Part shown: in pieces, positions 26,445 through 33,772 of the stretch | How positions within the stretch are numbered: the first letter of the stretch is position 1 | How the letters are laid out: each line of letters begins with the position of its first letter | NCBI GenBank assembly: GCA_001770425.1 | Contig: MEQZ01000151.1 | Location: 1 to 33,772, forward strand | Origin: Betaproteobacteria bacterium RIFCSPLOWO2_02_FULL_65_20 | Lineage (GTDB): Bacteria > Pseudomonadota > Gammaproteobacteria > Burkholderiales > SG8-39 | Reading direction: 5' to 3' | DNA length: 33,772 nt | Position numbers and translations under genes: made by a program | Notes under the pieces: model-generated | What the model saw: only the letters and a program-made list of their open reading frames with translations | Told to the model about the DNA's origin: nothing | Database searches by the model: none

Positions 26445-27638
26445 TCAGTTCCGGCGCAGCAACAACCCCTTGAGGTACTCCCCTTCCGGAAACTCCAGCA
26501 GCACGGCGTGGTCGGGCGACGCGTGAAACCGATCGAGGATTGTGGCCGAAGCACCGGCGTCGGCGGTGGCCCCCGCGACGATTTTCTGGAACAGATCCGC
26601 GGACACCCCGCCCGAGCAGGAGAACGTGGCGAGCATCCCGCCCGGGCGCAGCAGCTTCAGCGCGTTGAGGTTGATGTCCTTGTAGGCGCGCGCGGCCGCC
26701 GGGGCGTGTCGCTCGGTGGGCGCGAACTTCGGCGGGTCGAGTACGATGAGGTCGAAGCTGCGGCCCTGCGATCGCGCGTCGCGCAGGTAACGGAATATGT
26801 CGGCCTCGATCCATTCGGCGCGCGGCGCATCGAAACCGTTTGCCTGGGCATTGCGGCGCGCGAGTTCGAGCGCGGGGCCTGAACTGTCGACCGATACGGC
26901 CGACAGCGCCCCGCCGGCAAGGGCGGCAATCGAGAAACCACCCGTGTAGCAGAAGCAGTTGAGCACCTCGCGCCCTGAAGCGAGCTCGCGGATTCGGTTG
27001 CGATTGTCGCGCTGGTCGAGATAGAAACCCGTCTTCTGCCCGCCGATGACGTCCACCGCATAGCACAGGCCGTGCTCGACGATTTCCAGTGGCACCGCGG
27101 GCGCATCGCCCCGCATGGCGCCAGTGCGCGCGGGCAGGCCCTCAAGTTCGCGCACGTCGGCGTCGGAACGCTCGTAGATGCGCGCGCAGCCGGTCTGCTC
27201 GATCAGTGCATCCGCGAGCACGTCGCGCCAGCGCTCGATTCCTGCCGACAGGACCTGCATCACCAGCGTGTCGGCATAACGGTCCACGATGAGGCCCGGC
27301 AGGCCGTCGGCCTCGCCATGCACCAGGCGAAGCGCGTTATCCCGGCCGCTCCCGTCCCGCGGCCCCAGTGCGCGCCGCAGCGCGAGCGAGCGCCCGATGC
27401 GGCCGCGCAGCCACCCGGCATCCGGCTTATCCGGCTCCTCGAAACTCCAGACGCGCGCGCGGATCTGCGACTGGGAGCTCCAGGCAGCCCAGGCGAGAAA
27501 GCGGCCGTCGGATGCGCGCACTTCGACCGTTTCGCCGCTGGCGGGCGAGCCGCTGACTTTGTCGATTGCGCCTGAGTAGACCCAGGGATGACGGCGCAGT
27601 AGCGACCTCTCCCTGCCGGGCTTGAGACGTACTTTCAC
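26445..27638 (-). CDS. rlmI: 23S rRNA (cytosine(1962)-C5)-methyltransferase
   Basis: A 397-aa RlmI-like enzyme (E. coli 396) methylating C1962 of 23S rRNA. It has an N-terminal PUA-like domain (LKPGRERSLLRRHPWVYSGAI), a central domain (GEADGLPGLIVDRY), and the Rossmann methyltransferase with QKTGFYLDQRDNR, NCFCYTGGFSIAALAGGA, VLDPPKF and TFSCSGG holding the likely catalytic Cys. The start is GTG 27638, overlapping the xerC stop as GTGA. The ORF-track extension to 27839 lies inside xerC and is rejected. The product is cytoplasmic. Confidence 0.94.
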   Translation of the reverse strand: MKVRLKPGRERSLLRRHPWVYSGAIDKVSGSPASGETVEVRASDGRFLAWAAWSSQSQIRARVWSFEEPDKPDAGWLRGRIGRSLALRRALGPRDGSGRDNALRLVHGEADGLPGLIVDRYADTLVMQVLSAGIERWRDVLADALIEQTGCARIYERSDADVRELEGLPARTGAMRGDAPAVPLEIVEHGLCYAVDVIGGQKTGFYLDQRDNRNRIRELASGREVLNCFCYTGGFSIAALAGGALSAVSVDSSGPALELARRNAQANGFDAPRAEWIEADIFRYLRDARSQGRSFDLIVLDPPKFAPTERHAPAAARAYKDINLNALKLLRPGGMLATFSCSGGVSADLFQKIVAGATADAGASATILDRFHASPDHAVLLEFPEGEYLKGLLLRRN

Positions 27639-28564
27639 TTCTTCTTCGCACGCGGGTGGGCCGCGTCGTACGCTTTCGCCAGATACTGAAAGTCCAGGTG
27701 CGTGTAGACCTGCGTGGTGGAGATACTCGCGTGCCCGAGCATCTCCTGCACCGCCCGCAGATCGCCGGAGGACTGGAGCACGTGGGTGGCAAAGGAATGA
27801 CGCAACACGTGCGGGTGGACGTTCGACACCATGCCGCACTTGAGCGCCCAGCGCGCCAGCCGCATCTGAACCATGCGCGCCGAGATGCGCGTGCCGCGGC
27901 TGGAGACGAACAGCGCGCGCTGCCCGGGGGCGGCGAGTCCCCGCCGCAGTTCGAGCCAGAGGACGAGCGCTTGCGCGGCCTTCGCTCCGACCGGGACCAC
28001 GCGCTTCTTGCGGCCCTTGCCGGTGACGGTCACTTCGCCCCCGTTCCCATGCACGGCGGCCGCTGCCGCATCCAGATCGAGACTCACCAATTCGGCTAGC
28101 CGCAGACCCGAGGAATAGCAGAGTTCGAACATGGCCTTGTCGCGGACCTCCAGCGCACCCTCCGGCGCGGGGTCAAGGAGCTGCGATGCGGCATCCGGCG
28201 ACAGTGCTTTGGGCAATGCCTTCGCGCCCCTGGGCGCGCGCACGCCGGCACACGGATTGGCGGCGAATCCACGATGGCGCACGAGCCACGCATAGAGGCT
28301 GCGCCACGAAGAGAGCATACGCGCAAGGGTCTTGCCCGAAAGCCCGCGCGCATGCAACTGCGCAACCGCACGGCGCACCACGTGCGTCTGGATGCGCTCG
28401 AGCGGCAAGCCCGGCGTCAGACCGAACAGGCACTCGATGTCGCGGCAGTAGTTGCTGCTGGTGTGCGGGGACAGGCGCCGCTCGTGCTCGAGGTTGCGCC
28501 GGAACTCGGCGAGAACTGCCAGACGGGGGTCGTCGTCGCGCGCCTGCGACCCACTGGCGACCAT
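27635..28564 (-). CDS. xerC: Tyrosine recombinase XerC
   Basis: XerC resolves chromosome dimers at dif together with XerD. The 309-aa protein has a SAM-like N-terminal core-binding domain (LEHERRLSPHTSSNYCRDIECL) and the catalytic domain with SSGLRLAELVSLDL (Arg), GKGRKKRVVPVG (Lys), HPHVLRHSFATHVL (HxxR) and LGHASISTTQVYTH (His and nucleophile Tyr). ATG 28564 begins one base after the DUF484 stop, the common dapF-DUF484-xerC order, which supports XerC rather than a phage integrase. It overlaps rlmI downstream. Confidence 0.96.
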   Translation of the reverse strand: MVASGSQARDDDPRLAVLAEFRRNLEHERRLSPHTSSNYCRDIECLFGLTPGLPLERIQTHVVRRAVAQLHARGLSGKTLARMLSSWRSLYAWLVRHRGFAANPCAGVRAPRGAKALPKALSPDAASQLLDPAPEGALEVRDKAMFELCYSSGLRLAELVSLDLDAAAAAVHGNGGEVTVTGKGRKKRVVPVGAKAAQALVLWLELRRGLAAPGQRALFVSSRGTRISARMVQMRLARWALKCGMVSNVHPHVLRHSFATHVLQSSGDLRAVQEMLGHASISTTQVYTHLDFQYLAKAYDAAHPRAKKK

Positions 28565-28565
28565 G

Positions 28566-29222
28566 TCAAAGAAAGCGTGCGAGCGAGGCACCCGCCAGCT
28601 CGCCCAGGCGCTGCAGATGCAGCGTGCCCATTTTCGAATGGAAGCGCATGGCGTCCTCGCTGCCGAGCGCGAGCATGCCGAAGCATGTCCCGTCCCGGAG
28701 CGGCATCAACGCCACGGAGCGGACATGGGAAGCCGCTTCACCGAACCATCCTGCCGCCTCGACGTTTCCGCTCGGGCCGCAGTAGGGTTCCGCCAGCGCG
28801 CCCGCGTATTGAATGAGTTCCGCGGATACGGCGCGGAACTCCGGCATTACCTCGGCGCGTTGCGCGGCGTCGCTGCCGCGCCATACGCGCAGCGCCACAT
28901 GCGGAACGACGAAGTCCTCGCGCAGGTTGTAGTACAGAGCCGACAGCAGCGCGGACAAATCACGGCAGGCGAGCAGCGCGAGCGCAAACCGGTGCATTTT
29001 TTCGCCTATGGCATCGTTTTCCTCGCCGAACTGGATCAACTCCGAGAGTTTGGCCTCCAGCACCCTGATCTTCTCGCGCAACGTGAGCACCTGGCGGTCG
29101 GAAAGCGCAATGGCACGCCCGCCATGCGGGCTGGAAACCGAAATCTGCGACAGCATTTCCGAGTATTGCTCGAAAAACTCCGGATTCTCGGTAAGGTAGC
29201 GCGCGACGTCTTCAGCTTTCAT
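28566..29222 (-). CDS. DUF484 family protein (GAF-like)
   Basis: A 218-aa protein of unknown function, found between dapF and xerC in many proteobacteria. It opens with [24 protein letters not shown] and the short [33 protein letters not shown] helix (likely coiled coil), then a GAF-like domain (about 80-218) with [28 protein letters not shown]. There are no catalytic residues or membrane segments to point to a reaction. Its start overlaps the dapF end by 11 nt. Confidence 0.93.
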   Translation of the reverse strand: MKAEDVARYLTENPEFFEQYSEMLSQISVSSPHGGRAIALSDRQVLTLREKIRVLEAKLSELIQFGEENDAIGEKMHRFALALLACRDLSALLSALYYNLREDFVVPHVALRVWRGSDAAQRAEVMPEFRAVSAELIQYAGALAEPYCGPSGNVEAAGWFGEAASHVRSVALMPLRDGTCFGMLALGSEDAMRFHSKMGTLHLQRLGELAGASLARFL

Positions 29223-30063
29223 CAGTCTGGATTTCTCCCTCGAATACGGTGACAGCGGGGCCCGTCATCCACACCGCGCAGTTTAGATCATTCTCCGCGC
29301 CCTCCCAACGGATCGTCAATCGCCCTCCGCGCATGTCGACCGCGACGGTCGCATCGAGCAGGCCGCGACGGATGCCGGCGACCACGGCGGCGCAGGCCCC
29401 GGTGCCGCAGGCAAGGGTCTCCCCCGCGCCGCGCTCCCACACACGCAGCCGGATGCGGCCGCGGTCAATGACCTGCATGTAGCCGGCGTTGACGCGCTGC
29501 GGAAAACGCGGGTGACGCTCGATGAGGGGGCCCTGCGTGCTGACAGGCGCGGCATCGAGGTTGTCGACCACCTGCACCGCGTGCGGGTTGCCCATCGACA
29601 CTGCGGTGATCTGCACACTCGAGCCCCCGACCTCGAGGGACTGTACCGCCGCGGCCGAATCGCTTACGAACGGGATGCGCTTGGGCTCGAACAGCGGCGC
29701 GCCCATGTTGACCGTCACCGCGCCGTCCGGCTCCAGGCGCGGGGTGATCAGCCCGGCTTGGGTCTGGACGCAGATCTCGTCCTTCGCGCTCAGCCCCTTG
29801 TCGCGCACGAAGCGCACGAAGCAGCGCGCGCCGTTGCCGCACTGCTCGACCTCGCCGCCATCGGCGTTCCAGATGCGGTAGCGGAAATCCGCGCCCGCCG
29901 CCTGTGGCCGCTCGACCACCAGGATCTGGTCGCATCCGATGCCGAAATGGCGGTCGGCGATGCGCTTCGCAAACCCGGGCGTGAGCACCACCGTCTGGCC
30001 GATGCCATCGAGCACCACGAAGTCGTTGCCCGCGCCCTGCATCTTGGTGAACTTGAGCTTCAT
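29212..30063 (-). CDS. dapF: Diaminopimelate epimerase
   Basis: DapF interconverts LL- and meso-diaminopimelate for lysine and peptidoglycan synthesis. The 283-aa enzyme contains [14 protein letters not shown] at the N-terminus and the two catalytic cysteines in EQCGNGARC and [14 protein letters not shown], plus NADGGEVEQ and [12 protein letters not shown] 30063 gives the family N-terminus [10 protein letters not shown]; the 15-residue upstream extension is rejected. It lies downstream of two acyltransferase genes, after a 198-nt gap with a perfect 22-bp hairpin. Confidence 0.97.
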   Translation of the reverse strand: MKLKFTKMQGAGNDFVVLDGIGQTVVLTPGFAKRIADRHFGIGCDQILVVERPQAAGADFRYRIWNADGGEVEQCGNGARCFVRFVRDKGLSAKDEICVQTQAGLITPRLEPDGAVTVNMGAPLFEPKRIPFVSDSAAAVQSLEVGGSSVQITAVSMGNPHAVQVVDNLDAAPVSTQGPLIERHPRFPQRVNAGYMQVIDRGRIRLRVWERGAGETLACGTGACAAVVAGIRRGLLDATVAVDMRGGRLTIRWEGAENDLNCAVWMTGPAVTVFEGEIQTDES

Positions 30064-30173
30064 TCCAGGCACCTGGTCCTGATCGGGATTGGCAAGAGGC
30101 ATTGGCAAATTGTACCCGCGCCGTTTCCTAAGCCGGCATAAGCATACAGGTCAGGTTGTTTGGCTTTTTCCCC

Positions 30174-30223
30174 TCTCCTGATTTTGGGACGTTGCAACTT
30201 CGCAACGTCCCAAAATCAGGAGA
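30174..30223. repeat. Perfect 22-bp inverted repeat (hairpin) in the acyltransferase-dapF gap
   Basis: The arm TCTCCTGATTTTGGGACG-TTGC (30174-30195) is followed by the 6-nt loop AACTTC and its exact reverse complement (30202-30223). On neither strand is the stem followed by a clear T-run, so it is not a standard intrinsic terminator. It may be a REP/BIME-like palindromic element or a processed mRNA hairpin. The rest of the 198-nt gap shows nothing recognisable. Confidence 0.85.
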
Positions 30224-30261
30224 CATGAAAGACCCCAATTTCTACGTCGGATGTGTCAACC

Positions 30262-31131
30262 CTAATACCACTTCGCCTCGCCGGCGGGCCGCGTCTTGAA
30301 CCGTTTGTGGGTCCAGAAATACTGCTCCGGCATCTCGCGCACGCGCTCCTCGACGAAAGCGTTCATGCGCCGCGTGTCCGCCGCGACATCCTCGCTGGGG
30401 AAGCTCTCCCACGCCGGGTGGCAGGTCACCACGTAGCCCTCACCACCCTGGAGCATGCGCGTCACGCAGGGCACGACCCGGGCGTCCGCGAGCCTGGCCA
30501 GCCGTGAAAGACCGGTGATGGTGGCCGCCGGCACGCCGAAGAACGGTACGAACATGGCGTCTCTCGGCCCGTAGTCCTGGTCCGGAAGATAGTAGAAAGG
30601 CAGACCCTCCTTCAGCGCGGCCAGCGCCGGGCGCACGCCGTCCTGGCGAGAGTACAGGCGCTGCGCCCCGAACCGGGTGCGCCCCGCCAGCAGCATTCGG
30701 TTCATCACCCTGCTTTTCTGATTGGCGTAGATGCTGGCAAGATCGATTTCGCAGGCGAGGCGCGCAAAACCCACGTCGAGCGAGACGAAATGCGGTGCAA
30801 GCAGGATCACGGGCTGCCCGGCGAGCGAGCGCAGATGCTCGAAGCCGGCGATCCGCACCATTCGCACGATGCGCTCGCGTGGCGCCCACCAAAGAATCCC
30901 GCGCTCGAGCAGGCTGCGGCCGACGGCACGGAAGTGCCGTCGCGCGAGCGCTGAGCGCTCTGATGCGGCAAGCTCCGGCAGGCAACGCGCCAGGTTGAGC
31001 AGGCACACCCGCCGCCGCTCGAGACCGAACGCGTAGAACAGCATCCCGAGCGACTCCCCCGCCCGGGCGAGCAGCGCCAGCGGCAGAAAATGCAGCATCC
31101 ACATCGCGGCGAGTCCGAACCGCGCTAGCAC
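30262..31131 (-). CDS. Lipid A biosynthesis lauroyl/myristoyl acyltransferase (LpxL/HtrB family), second copy
   Basis: Product of 289 aa from GTG 31131, with AGAGGAG upstream. A hydrophobic N-terminal anchor (WMLHFLPLALLARAGESLGMLFYAFG) is followed by the acyltransferase core: the HxxxxD-type motif LAPHFVSLDVG, NQKSRVMNRMLLAGR, YYLPDQDYGPRDAMFVPFFGV with the substrate-site residues, and the ending EQYFWTHKRFKTRP, diagnostic of the LpxL/LpxM family. These inner-membrane enzymes add secondary acyl chains to Kdo2-lipid A. It follows the first copy by 19 nt. Which chain each enzyme adds cannot be decided. Confidence 0.92.
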   Translation of the reverse strand: MLARFGLAAMWMLHFLPLALLARAGESLGMLFYAFGLERRRVCLLNLARCLPELAASERSALARRHFRAVGRSLLERGILWWAPRERIVRMVRIAGFEHLRSLAGQPVILLAPHFVSLDVGFARLACEIDLASIYANQKSRVMNRMLLAGRTRFGAQRLYSRQDGVRPALAALKEGLPFYYLPDQDYGPRDAMFVPFFGVPAATITGLSRLARLADARVVPCVTRMLQGGEGYVVTCHPAWESFPSEDVAADTRRMNAFVEERVREMPEQYFWTHKRFKTRPAGEAKWY

Positions 31132-31150
31132 CCGCCGTGCTCCTCTCGCT

Positions 31151-32002
31151 TCACGTCTTGCGCCCCGGTTCCGGCGGCTCGACCCCGGCGGGAACCTTGT
31201 ACCGGTTGTATGCCCACAGATACTGGGCCGGGCAGCGGCGCACCAATTCCTCGATGGCGCGGTTGAGCCGGCGCTGCGGCGCCTCGCCCGGCAGCGGATC
31301 GAGCATGGGCACGACATGCAGCCGATAACCGCGGCCTCGCGGCAGGCGCTCGGCATAGCCGAACAGCACCGGGGCACCGGTCTTTTGCGCAAGCTTGGTC
31401 ACCAGCGTCATCGTGTAGGCCGGCCGGCCGAAGAATTCCGCCCATTCCCCTTCGCCGATGCCCGGCACTTGATCGGGCAGGATCCCGACCGCCTCGCCCT
31501 TGTGCAGCGCCCGCAGCATGGCGCGCAACCCTGACAGATCGGGGGGCACGCTCTTCATGCCCTCGCGTGTGCGCCCGCGCTGCATCAGCGGCTCCACGGC
31601 ACGCATCTTGGGCGGGCTGTAGAGTACGGTGATTGGATGGCGGCGGCTGGCGTACTGCGCGGTGATCTCCCAGCAGCCCAGGTGCGGCGTAAGCAGTATC
31701 GCTCCGCTGCCCGCGGCCAGCGCGCGCTCGACGAGTTCCCAGCCGTGCACCTCCACCACCAGGTGCGCGGCCTCCTCCTGGCTGCGCATCCAGATCGCGG
31801 GGAGTTCCATCGCGCCCTTGCCCATTTCCGCGACCGCCGCTCGCCTGATTGCCGGGTCGCCATAGGCCGCGGCCGCCAGATTCTCGCGCAGATATTTGCG
31901 AAAGCGCGGCGATCCGAAGTAGACCAGCCATCCCACGAGCGTCCCGACGGCATGCAGGACGGGCAGCGGGAAGGCGGCGAGCACCCTCAAAAGGATGGGC
32001 AT
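31151..32002 (-). CDS. Lipid A biosynthesis acyltransferase (LpxL/HtrB family), first copy
   Basis: Product of 283 aa from ATG 32002. The N-terminal hydrophobic segment (LLRVLAAFPLPVLHAVGTLVGWLVYFG) precedes the active-site motif LLTPHLGCWEITAQYAS (HxxxxE form), YSPPKMRAVEPLMQRGR, LPDQVPGIGEGEWAEFFGRPAYTM and the terminal AQYLWAYNRYKVP. The H-x4-E variant differs from the H-x4-D in the neighbouring copy, suggesting the two are not redundant. It is divergent from metK across 73 nt, as usual for betaproteobacteria. The ORF-track extension to 32128 crosses into metK and is rejected. Confidence 0.92.
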   Translation of the reverse strand: MPILLRVLAAFPLPVLHAVGTLVGWLVYFGSPRFRKYLRENLAAAAYGDPAIRRAAVAEMGKGAMELPAIWMRSQEEAAHLVVEVHGWELVERALAAGSGAILLTPHLGCWEITAQYASRRHPITVLYSPPKMRAVEPLMQRGRTREGMKSVPPDLSGLRAMLRALHKGEAVGILPDQVPGIGEGEWAEFFGRPAYTMTLVTKLAQKTGAPVLFGYAERLPRGRGYRLHVVPMLDPLPGEAPQRRLNRAIEELVRRCPAQYLWAYNRYKVPAGVEPPEPGRKT

Positions 32003-32010
32003 GGAGTGGG

Positions 32011-32038
32011 TTGCAGGTTCGACGGCGTGTGTTATTCT
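32011..32038 (+). promoter_or_regulatory. Likely sigma70 promoter of metK
   Basis: TTGCAG (32011-32016), a 16-nt spacer and TATTCT (32033-32038) lie 37 nt upstream of the metK ATG in the divergent region. No SAM-binding riboswitch fold was recognised in the short leader. Confidence 0.55.
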
Positions 32039-32075
32039 TTGAGCCCTTTTTTGTCGATCAGGAACTGCCCCGAAC

Positions 32076-33257
<1,182 letters not shown>

Positions 33258-33277
33258 CGCAGGCCTCCGGAAGCAAT

Positions 33278-33303
33278 AAAGGCCGGCTCGATGCCGGCCT
33301 TTT
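33278..33303 (+). terminator. Rho-independent terminator after metK
   Basis: AAAGGCCGGC and GCCGGCCTTT form a 10-bp stem with loop TCGAT, ending in a short T-run (CCTTTTGCTTT), 21 nt after the metK stop. The flanking A and T runs make it potentially bidirectional. Confidence 0.88.
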
Positions 33304-33339
33304 GCTTTGATCTTGAGGCCGCCGCGCGCAGCGCGCAGT

Positions 33340-33368
33340 TTGCGCAGCCGGATATGCCCTGTTATACT
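33340..33368 (+). promoter_or_regulatory. Promoter of the toxin-antitoxin operon
   Basis: TTGCGC (33340-33345), a 17-nt spacer and TATACT (33363-33368) lie 21 nt upstream of the antitoxin ATG. The GC-rich GCGCGCAGCGCGC just before it is partly palindromic and could be an operator for the antitoxin, as such operons usually self-repress. Confidence 0.65.
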
Positions 33369-33389
33369 TTTGTTTAATGTGACGAGGCC

Positions 33390-33653
33390 ATGATGGCAAC
33401 AGCAACGCTTCGAAAACTGGGCGGCTCGGTGGTGATGACCTTGCCGCGCAAGGTGCTCGCGCTCGTAAATCTCGATGCCGGCGCGGAGGTGAAGCTCTCG
33501 GTCGAAAACGGCAGGCTCGTGGTTTCCCCCCAAGGCAGGCCGAAGTATCGCCTCGCCGAGCTGCTTCACGCCTCCCGCGGCAAAAAGCCGCGTCTCACTG
33601 CCGAGGACCGTCACTGGCTGAATGAGGGGCCGGTCGGCAAGGAGCTCATCTGA
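33390..33653 (+). CDS. AbrB/MazE-type antitoxin
   Basis: An 87-aa protein with the SpoVT/AbrB swapped-hairpin DNA-binding domain: LRKLGGSVVMTLPRKVLALVNLDAGAEVKLSVENGRLVV (about residues 7-46), then a hydrophilic C-terminal half (AELLHASRGKKPRLTAEDRHWLNEGPVGKELI) of the sort that wraps the toxin. It resembles the ChpS/PemI/MazE antitoxins, which neutralise MazF RNases and repress the operon. Two ATGs (33390, 33393) follow a GAGG. The stop TGA overlaps the predicted start of the toxin gene. Confidence 0.9.
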   Translation: MMATATLRKLGGSVVMTLPRKVLALVNLDAGAEVKLSVENGRLVVSPQGRPKYRLAELLHASRGKKPRLTAEDRHWLNEGPVGKELI

Positions 33654-33772
33654 AGCGCGGCGTTCCCGAGCGGGGTGACATCCTTCATCTCGACTTGAAT
33701 CCGACGTTCGGCCATGAGGAACGCGGGCGGCGCTACGTTCTCGCGCTATCGGTGGAAGAGTTCAATCGGCTC
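33650..33772 (+). CDS. MazF/PemK-type endoribonuclease toxin, N-terminal part (cut by window end)
   Basis: The reading frame after the antitoxin encodes KRGVPERGDILHLDLNP followed by TFGHEERGRRYVLALSVEEFNRL. This is the N-terminus of a MazF/ChpB/PemK sequence-specific mRNA interferase, including the RGDI strand and the GHE..GRR..L segment. No ATG, GTG or TTG is available in frame. CTG at 33650 overlaps the antitoxin stop (CTGA) and has a perfect AAGGAG five bases upstream, so it is the most likely start. The ORF track misses it because the gene continues past 33772. Confidence 0.82.
   Translation, partial: MKRGVPERGDILHLDLNPTFGHEERGRRYVLALSVEEFNRL

Noticed and set aside
27635-28564. Phage or integron integrase
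   Set aside because: All tyrosine recombinase residues fit, but the dapF-DUF484-xerC order and absence of an attachment site or other phage genes indicate housekeeping XerC.
30174-30223. Standard intrinsic terminator
   Set aside because: The stem is perfect but is not followed by a U-run on either strand, so it is listed as a palindromic repeat instead.
32003-32075. SAM riboswitch in front of metK
   Set aside because: The leader after the predicted promoter is too short and I could not find a SAM-I/II/IV-like fold; a normal promoter explains the region.

Overview
This 33.8 kb GC-rich window reads as ordinary chromosome of a betaproteobacterium, inferred from gene order and protein families rather than from a taxonomic search. 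Three conserved blocks support this: lolB-ispE-tRNA-Gln-prs-rplY-pth-ychF; fdx-coaD-rsmD divergent from ftsY-ftsE-ftsX-rpoH and facing sco-cyoE; and metK divergent from two lipid A acyltransferases, dapF, a DUF484 gene and xerC, with hslVU further on. Most of the DNA is packed housekeeping coding sequence with short gaps, many 1-32 nt overlaps, and long antisense shadow ORFs.

Layout. 1-7241 (minus): a TPR lipoprotein, then lolB, ispE, tRNA-Gln(TTG), prs, rplY, pth and, last, a divergent YchF-family ATPase that runs off the left edge. The pth/ychF gap holds what looks like the 3' end (domains V and VI) of a decayed group II intron. 7354-10224 (plus): mutM and a dynamin-like GTPase. 10221-11603 (minus): ferredoxin, coaD, rsmD. 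11716-15310 (plus): ftsY, ftsE, ftsX, rpoH. 15359-16826 (minus): sco and cyoE (cytochrome oxidase assembly). 16977-20281: hsp20, a CWC cysteine-rich protein, a PCu(A)C copper chaperone and hslVU. 20523-26315 (minus): a zinc-starvation cluster, zur-cobW-dksA-small secreted protein-porin-znuA-znuB. 26445-32002 (minus): rlmI, xerC, DUF484, dapF, two acyltransferases. 32076-33772 (plus): metK, then a MazEF-like toxin-antitoxin pair cut by the right edge.

How the parts work together. A small heat-shock circuit is readable from sequence. rpoH carries the RpoH-box residues and lies behind a perfect CIRCE operator, while hsp20 and hslVU each have a sigma32-type promoter with a 13-nt spacer. The zinc cluster combines a Fur-family regulator, a GTPase metallochaperone, a DksA that has lost three of the four zinc-finger cysteines and carries a histone-H1-like tail, a putative outer-membrane route and periplasmic/inner-membrane uptake components. 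No ZnuC ATPase is present in the cluster. Sco, CyoE and PCu(A)C point to an aa3-type oxidase elsewhere in the genome.

The less ordinary observations are the YchF relative without a recognisable switch II, the group II intron remnant, in-frame tandem-repeat expansions inside ftsY and rsmD, the CIRCE-rpoH arrangement, the zinc locus without its ATPase, a perfect 22-bp intergenic hairpin, and a MazF-like toxin whose best start codon is CTG. I saw no CRISPR array, prophage or intact insertion sequence. No clearly new multi-gene system stands out.
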